Part shown: in pieces, positions 56,545 through 64,000 of the stretch
Position numbering within the stretch: the first letter of the stretch is position 1
How the letters are laid out: each line of letters begins with the position of its first letter
Assembly (NCBI RefSeq): GCF_000972845.2
Contig: NC_040028.1
Location: 14,940,871-15,004,870, forward strand
Direction of reading: 5' to 3'
DNA: 64,000 bases
From: Larimichthys crocea
Lineage: Eukaryota > Chordata > Actinopteri > Sciaenidae
Notes under the pieces: generated by a model
Told to the model about the DNA's origin: nothing
The model's input: the letters and a program-made list of their open reading frames with translations, nothing else
The model's database searches: none
Translations under genes and position numbers: made by a program

Positions 56545-59488
56545 TCCCAGCAGGGAGACAGTGCCTTATGAAGGTCACAACTGCAGCAGTCTGGGGCTCT
56601 CTAAGTGAACCCTGGAGAGGATAACAAGCCACATCTAACGCTCTCTCTTTGTGCTCTCGCAGCCACTAATCCACCTGAGAATAGTACAAGCTAAAACACA
56701 GTTAGCACAAAACAAAGCAAAAAAAAAAAATTCTATCTCCGGATGGTACGACAAAACATACATTCTGCTCCTCGTGACAATGCTTCCTATTACTTCGGAG
56801 AATTATTATCTCGGCGTCTGAAACATCAGTCTTGACCCAAAATAAGAAATGTGGCGTTTTGCAAAGCAATTCTTGTACAGCCGTATACAAAAATGGAAAA
56901 ATGAAGAATACCATTCGCCTCGAGGGAATTTCAGTTCAACCATAGTGTGTGACGGCATTGCCTTGTGTTATGGCCGCCTAATGGACAATGTAGAATTAAT
57001 TCAGCTTCAGATGAACAGGCAGGACAGCAGAATCAAAAATGAGGAGGGGGCCCTAGGTGTATGAATTATGCATATTACATTACCATAACCCTACAATACA
57101 CTGTGCGACAAAACAATGCAGTAAAAATTGGGCTTCGACTGAGATATTGAACAATTTCCTACATGGTTCTTGCCTACCTTAGAAGTGAAATTGCATTAAG
57201 CTTCCTCAATACCAGACAAACCCATATGAGATTCGTATGTTAACATCGAGTCCAGCGAACGAGACACTATGTAAACAAGTCGGGGATAATTGAAAAGAAA
57301 GTCTCCTGACTGCGTTCCCAGGGACCTATCATTCAGGTAGATGGGAATTTGGTTAAATGGCAGGAGAGAAATTACTTTTCCCATTGATTTTCCTTTAGAC
57401 ATCAAAGGCAGACAAATGAAATGGAGCAATTTACTTTGTCGAGCTCTGAAATGGTTATTCAAGCAAAACATGTCAGAAACTATTATTTGCAATCATGTTG
57501 CTCTTATTAATCCTGAGGAAAATGGATAAATGAAAACGCACAAAGGGATTTACTGGGCTGCAACAACACTTTCAGTTCGTATTAGGCCGCAAATAGTACA
57601 GACACACACGCACAGCTAGTAAATAAAATGAAAAAAATTAAAGTATAACTTTTAAACAATGTTTTTAAAACAAACATCATTTGAGAATTGCTTTCTGTTA
57701 TCATTTTAAGTGATGGAGAAAATGAGTTGGAAGGGATATATATATATGTATATTTCAGCACACTACACAGCAAACAAACAAAGATTCCTCTGTTCTGCTG
57801 GCAGGAGATTGTAGATTTTTATGGAAGAACAAACAGAACAGCTAACGGGATTTTGAACCAACATCATTTTTCATGTCGTCAAAATCACAGTGTAGAAAAA
57901 TGACAACTTTTTCCTTTCCAGTGTTATTTATATCTCCAATATTCCGATTAATGCTGAGACCACGTCTCTGATTTGCAGATGACTCCTGTGAAGGAGACAG
58001 CCTTTAGCTGCAGCACACACTTTCAGTGTGCTGTGTAAAACAGCATGTGGTATTGGTAACTGCTTCTGTTCAAGCCTTGTAATCATTACCTGGCATCTTA
58101 TTGCCTCTGTGGCTTTTAAAGCTCTTGTCTCACCCCCAGAAAACAGGGAGTTATAGCTGATCTTTTATTAAAACTTTAGGAGAGCGTCCCCCCCCCCACC
58201 CCCCTCCGGAGGGGGCGGAGGAGGAGTGGGACAAATTAGTGTTGACAGTAGACACTTAAAGCAGGAAAATCACAGGCCCACTGGGAGGCAGGAGCCACAT
58301 GGGGCTCCCCGCCTGTGTAAAGAACACTCCAGATTTCACTTGAGATGCAGTCGCCTTTTAACAGGGCAGGGGGAATGTCAACAGACCCTCTTGAATGAAC
58401 CAATAAAGCCACTAAAAGGAGAGGATTAACCAGCTGATATCAGGGACAGCGGTTTGTTTTGAATGCAGCCCCCCTCTCTCTCTGGAGCATGGCCTGAAAC
58501 ACACTGGGCGGAACATTTCCTTTGCTAAGCATGCTGTTACACTGCCAAGCTTGTGTAGTTAATTGTGTTAATACTTGATTGTGATCACAGCAGCAGTGTT
58601 AACCGTGTAATTCTGTTCCAACTTTACTTCTAATGGATTGGATGGAGTGTAAAAAATATGACTTTATATTAATATCTAAATAGGATTTCTTTCCCCTTAA
58701 CTCAACTTTTGACGTTTCTCTCTTTTTGTACGGTAGTTGCTCTATTATTGCTTTTACTGCCCATTTATCAGGGAGCGCTGCTGTTTCACAACATGAAACA
58801 GTAATTACAAGACATCAGGGGCTTTCAATCTCCTCTTAATTTCCCAACAGCTGTGATGAAAAACCCTTAGTCCAATTAATGTGTCAAAATATGACCTAAC
58901 AATGTCATGGCCTCCTCACAACCCCATAAACATCAAATAAAAAAGACAAGGCTTTAAATAGATGTATTTGAAACGCAATGACAGTGTTTTAATTTCTATA
59001 AACCAACAAAAAAAGAACAAGCAAAAATTTAGCGGTTACTTGTGTTTCTCAGGTGTTGAACTTCATTTAACAACTGCAGCGTTGGTGACATTTGATATGA
59101 GGATAAATATGTCTGAGAGAGGTGTGAGGTTTTAAAGTTAAGGCCTGTAAATGAAGTGTCTGATGTGTACGCTGCAACATGAGAGGACGGGGATAAAAAT
59201 AGGATGGTGTCAGCTTAAAAACAAACACAAAACATGAGTTCAATCTCAGCGTAATAAAACATAAAATATCATGAATTAAATCTGACTAGGTCTGATCCTC
59301 TTCTGCACGTCTTGCCACATGTGCACAGTAAATGATCTGTGATTTTTTACTTTCCATTAATGCTATCATTAGCAGTTAATTCACTGGTTAATATCCAAGC
59401 TACAGAACTTTCTGTCATGCACCAAGAACTTGTAAACACGTGATTTTGTGCATGTCAGCAATGGACAATTTGCTTGTTCTTCTTTTTC
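56545..59488. other. Gene-free DNA
   Basis: Balanced to AT-rich. 58180-58440 is GC-richer with a C-run (58188-58197) and a 16-base palindrome at 58200-58215. An A-run lies at 56720-56730 and a TA-rich stretch at 57738-57750. No gene or transposon recognised. Confidence 0.45.
58200..58215. repeat. 16-base GC-rich palindrome
   Basis: CCCCCTCCGGAGGGGG is a perfect palindrome, GC-rich, directly after a poly-C run. It could form a cruciform, or a hairpin if transcribed. No terminator role is expected in this kind of genome. Confidence 0.7.
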
Positions 59489-59500
59489 GCGCGTACGCGC
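59489..59500. promoter_or_regulatory. CpG-rich palindrome, NRF1-like
   Basis: GCGCGTACGCGC is a perfect 12-base palindrome with four CpGs in AT-rich surroundings. It resembles the NRF1 site GCGCATGCGC with altered centre. Function inferred weakly. Confidence 0.25.
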
Positions 59501-61700
59501 AATTGAACTTGAATTTATTTAACTGCTTGTGCTGTAACCTCGGGTCCATGCACTTATAGCGAATAATTAGTTGAGATGCTCGCTGCCGTGATATATATAT
59601 ACAAGCCTACACACTGAATGGTGCTTTTTTTAAGCAACGGTAGGTTGTGTGGCAATTTGAAATACTTTAAATATGCTCCATTAAAAAGCATCATTATCAA
59701 TGTCCCTTTTAACATGTCATAAAACCATTCAGACACTAATTCAACTATTATTTTATACTGTCTGTATAATACCTGAATAAATGTCAAGCGTTACTTACTA
59801 TATTTCAAATTATAGTAAAAAATAGTTGCATGTGAGATATTTGAAAAAGGGGCAAAGCACAATTAGTATTTTTGGCCATCTATCCGCTTCACTAGAAACT
59901 AGTTCTTTCTTTCTGTCAACCGAGGCAATGCAAGATAAATTTAGGCATTTGCAATGTGCATCTGATTTATTATGGAGAAGGTGAGGGTAAAACATTGAGG
60001 GATTTCCCTTTAATCAGATCTCATAGGAGTCCATGTAGTGGACCAATACCCCAATGAGTTCCCTTTTAAAAAGCCGGGAATATTAGATTGGCTGCACGCT
60101 GCCTCAGTTTTAACTTCAATCAGAGGGAATTGGGGAGGATTTTGTTAAATCTAAGAGCCTTTCACATGTCTGAAAAGTTCATTTCTCTTCATCTATTAAC
60201 TCTGAATAAAAACCCTACCATCGCTTACGCATTTGTCCATTTAGAAATCCTCAAGCTCGTGAGCTGTAGATCTGAGCTCAAATTTTGAGCTTACGGATGA
60301 CCAATCACAGAGGTGCGTGCCTCAGAGCTGAACCACAAATGGGTCCTTCACAGCATTGTAAATCAGGACCTCAAAGAGTATTATTTAGCCTCAAGCAAAG
60401 AGTGCTTGTTTATCAGATGGTGCCTGAGTCTAGGATAAAAACCTCCCCATAAATCTGGGTACCTTTTATGTGCTCATGGAGACTGGCTGGCTCATTCTGA
60501 GTTTAAGGCTCTGAAGAATGCAGAGGTAAGCATGGAATTCATCTCAAAGAGCGCATGTTGTATGATGAGTACCTGAAGACTACTTCTAATGGATGTGGTT
60601 TATGAGACGTACAAACGTATCTAATTGGTCTATCTGGTATTGCACCCTGAGTGAGACCTGCGTCCCAATGTACCACTGCTGTAATTTACTATTTGATTCA
60701 AGTGCAGACAAACAAACCATAAACCACAAATCAGTGACAAATCATAACACTTAAAGGGTGAATTCAAGGTGAATCTTTGGCTTGGCTAAAGGCTCTGCAT
60801 TCATGATTTAGTGTGTGTTGTCACCATACAGGTTCAATAAGCATTGTCAATTTTTCACATGAAGTGTCAGTCGGTGCTGCGCTACATCCGACAGTGCGCT
60901 ACATATAAGTTATCACGCTCCAGCGGGTAATTTTCTGAACATTTTATTTTGTTGTCTGATATATTGCCGCTCAGATATGGCAATGCTAAACCCCAGATGA
61001 TAAATCAAACATGTAGTGGCTGCCTCTGATAACTCAATAAGCACCTGGACTCCTCCTAACATGTCACACCTGCACTTCTACGTATACCACTCTCATTCTC
61101 GGGCCTCACTGGGGGGCTCAATACACCTGCCAAGTGCATTTCAGAAGCCTAGCAGCTGGGAGAGAAACATCATGCATGCTTAATTAGGAGGTTCAGGAAC
61201 CATGGGAAGTGGATGGCAATTTTAATACACAGTATACCTGCATATTCCTGGCTATATGAAAAAAAGCCATTCATTCATGTAGCATCAGCGAGTATTAAAA
61301 AAAAGTGTGATTGCATTTATGTGATCGTGTGTAATTCATAAACAAAAAGGATTTAATGAGTGAAAAAAATATAAATGATCACTTCCAGCTGAAATTAAAA
61401 CGTCTCTGTTAAAACACACATAACATGTTTTTCTCAAACAGCACCGAGTCTTATTGTTCCTACGGTATTTTAAACAAAGAACATGAACAATTAGAAGCTT
61501 ATTCTACTTTCACACTGCAGAGTATTAAATAGACTTGATTTAATGAGCATATTTAACAAAGGAATACCAAGGGGAGACTTTGTTGATCAATAATATTGTA
61601 CACTTTCCATCCAATCAATGTAGTGTCTCCTTAGCGGCTATTACCAAGTGTAATAAATAGGGGGTTCATTTAAGAAAATAATAATATACTGATTCGCAAA
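59501..61700. other. Gene-free AT-rich DNA
   Basis: AT-rich, complex, without recognised repeats. CAGAG|GTAAGC near 60528 is donor-like but has no good acceptor. Possible conserved non-coding sequence by composition only. Confidence 0.4.
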
Positions 61701-64000
61701 CCCCCGAGGCATTTATTAAATAGCACGACCAAATGTTCGATGTCATATATGGACATCGCACAGAAAAAGCCATTCAATGGATAGATCGAGTCTTCCCAGA
61801 CTGTCAACAAGTATTTAAAACCAAATATTGACTCTCAAACCCCTCTTGTAAGTAAGTATCATAAATGTTTATAGTCAAATCAGTTCTTTATGAATTGCTT
61901 ATTGCAATTTTTAAAAATTCCATGTCCCACATTTCTGCACTTTCTAACTAAAGCAGTAGGTTGATGATTTGCTCGGTAAGTCTAAAGTCCAACAAACTAA
62001 CCAGCAAGTTTGTGGCCAAACAACAAAAAACTATTCTGAATTCAGAGATAAATGTTTCCTTGAGCTGAGATGTGAAGCCCTGTAGAAAACAACTTTATAC
62101 AGTTGTGTTATGACCACATGCACAGAGGCTGTAGTGTCTAAGAAGGCATTTCAGACAGGAGGTTACATTTCCAATGAATTTTTTAGTGTTTTACGGGGCC
62201 AATCTTCTAGCCAGTCTGAGAGTATTGCGACTCTTATCAACACCACGCGAGCTATGTGTTTATCACAGACTCTGAGTCATACACCCAATTCTGATATGAG
62301 CTCCAGCATTGCTACGGAGGCTATAAACCCTATAAGGGAGTGAGGAGGGGAGAAGCAGTATGATAACTCAGAGCGTCCTGCTGTAATTATGGTATTCATG
62401 AAAAGATGAAATAGAGTGCAGACTAAATCTGTAGCTCCAGGCAAAATCAACAGCTTGGCATTACGCCATGACCCCTGCCCATCTTGAGGATACAGCAAAC
62501 ATACCAAAACTTTGCTGCTTTTTTCATCAGTCAAGAGTGAGGGAATGAAGTGCATCGATTGCTTGTGATTATTAACTAGACTGAGATAAGCCCTCTCCTT
62601 ATTATGCAGATTACTGAGGCTCCCCGCTCCAGCATATTGTACAGATGCAAGGGAGCAGCTGCTCTTACAGATGGTGGGTACACGGATCTATCATTATGCC
62701 TCCATTGTCTCCACTTCAATTGTTTGGGGGACAACAGAACTGCATCAAAGAGGAATCCGACTGCAATGAATTAAGAAAGAGAAACGAAAACCATCAACTA
62801 AATTTATACACCGGAGGCCATGGAATGGAGAGGAGCGTAAAGCTGAAGCTATTTCATATATACAACCATGGAGTCGCCCAGTCATGTATACTGTGCCCAA
62901 ATCTGTTGGATGCAGCACTGTGCACCAAACATATGTTGTTTTTTTTATTAACAAACTGATATTAATTCAGGACGCAGATCTTAATTCAAATAAGAAGAAA
63001 AAAAAGCGCTTAAAGCAAAAAAAAAAAAGTCTACAACCAAATAAATAAATGAATAAATAAATATGTAATCTGCTCAGAAAAATATGGCAGCTCATTTTAG
63101 GGGATTTATTTCACCTCCAAACACTGTCTTAACTTCTGATTTAATGTAAATTATCAGTCATCATGTGACACTTATTTGCTTTCAAATACCACACTGTTGA
63201 CGGCTCCAGAATTTAAATATTAAAATCGTCCCGCAAAGCCAACCACGGTGAGGGAAGAAGAATATGCAGACAGCTTCAATTTTGCCCTTAAGGGGAACCT
63301 CTGGTTGTCCATTTGACTCGCCACACCTCCCGCTGTGCACTGCTGAGATCAGGACACTAGTAGCTCCTCTGATCAAACATGACATTACACTAGAGGGAAT
63401 TACATGCTCAGATTATAACAGAGAAGGTCACACCGAGTTGTAAGTCGTGACAGCAGTCTCACACTATTCTGCAGATAGCGAAGGGTAATAATATTACTTT
63501 AAGAATTAATGCACTGACATTAAACCGAGCGTTATACAGGTTTCCGACCCTCGTCAGGCAGGCTAGGAATTTAAGGTTATCCCTACAATATATTGGAAGT
63601 GTTTACACATGGAGTTGCCACCAAGATAAGAAAGTTACAAACATGAAACACATTCTTAGCATGGGAGTGAGTGAATGTGTACTGAATCTCAAATAAAGGA
63701 GCATCTCAGTGAGCAAACTACAGAAGATAAACTAAGTTGTGGAATTATTTTTATCTTGACGTCACTATAAAAAACTAATCTAGCGGGATGTTTTTGATTC
63801 ATTATTATTCGTTGGGTGGGAAGAGGGCAACTGAGTAATTGATGTCTTGCAGTGATAAATGTAGCATTAAAGTGCGCTCACTGCAACAATTCCCTGAGTG
63901 TAACATCCAAAATGTAAATAAGTTTTAGATGTGTTCCTAATGTCCACAAACCTAACAGTGCTATTGAATTATTTAGTTGTGGACTGAAGAGTAAGGCCCA
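61701..64000. other. Gene-free DNA to window end
   Basis: A-run at 63017-63028 and an (AAAT)n-type repeat at 63039-63063 are the only simple repeats. Several short open frames (for example 62110-62343 and 62645-62959) match no family known to me. Nothing else is supportable. Confidence 0.45.
63039..63063 (+). repeat. (AAAT)n tetranucleotide repeat
   Basis: About six AAAT units with one GAAT variant. Confidence 0.8.

Overview
This 64 kb window reads as gene-free nuclear DNA from a vertebrate, most likely a ray-finned (teleost, perhaps percomorph) fish. The assignment rests on interspersed repeats I recognise as types common in teleost genomes: a decayed non-LTR retrotransposon with remnants of its endonuclease and reverse transcriptase, a hAT-type terminal-inverted-repeat element, and three copies of one AT-rich miniature element rich in ATTAATCGATTA-like sequence. 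Abundant (GT)n, (GA)n and (GATA)n microsatellites, low CpG outside a few short clusters, and many TAATTA-type motifs agree with this. No rRNA, tRNA, CRISPR array, operon or bacterial feature is visible. No open frame is convincing as a protein-coding gene. The longest, about 175 codons at 37304-37831, runs into a (GA)n repeat and looks like chance.

Layout. 1-9 kb: AT-rich DNA with scattered homeodomain and nuclear-receptor motifs and a hAT-type element at 2383-3043. 9-11 kb: one inverted miniature element, a GC-richer block, (GT)n and long G-runs, and a CTCF-like motif. 11-20 kb: mostly unremarkable, with a CTCF-like motif at 18.6 kb and an H-DNA-capable tract at 15.8 kb. 20-24.3 kb: the most promoter- or enhancer-like part, with a CpG-dense YY1/octamer block, a paired 11-mer, two MEIS-type sites, and a CpG cluster between G-quadruplex-prone tracts. 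25-28.3 kb: two segments bounded by good splice signals that could be exons of a non-coding transcript. 29.5-30.8 kb: the minus-strand LINE remnant. 32.5-33.2 kb: a GC-richer block with an interrupted minus-strand frame and twin CCAAT boxes. 33-43 kb: quiet DNA with POU/SOX-like motifs and low-complexity tracts. 43-48 kb: two same-strand miniature elements, with a minus-strand CTCF-like motif at 46.2 kb between them. 53.3-53.8 kb: a dense microsatellite cluster. 54.0-55.3 kb: POU/SOX motifs. 55-64 kb: AT-rich DNA with two notable palindromes.

Interpretation (inference). Length, lack of exons, sparse transposons and homeodomain/POU/SOX/MEIS motif density fit a gene desert or a very large intron acting as a regulatory landscape of a developmental gene. 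I could not identify the neighbouring gene. The two upstream CTCF-like motifs point right and the downstream one points left, the convergent arrangement expected for loop anchors. This is the most system-like hypothesis here, but it needs comparative and chromatin data.
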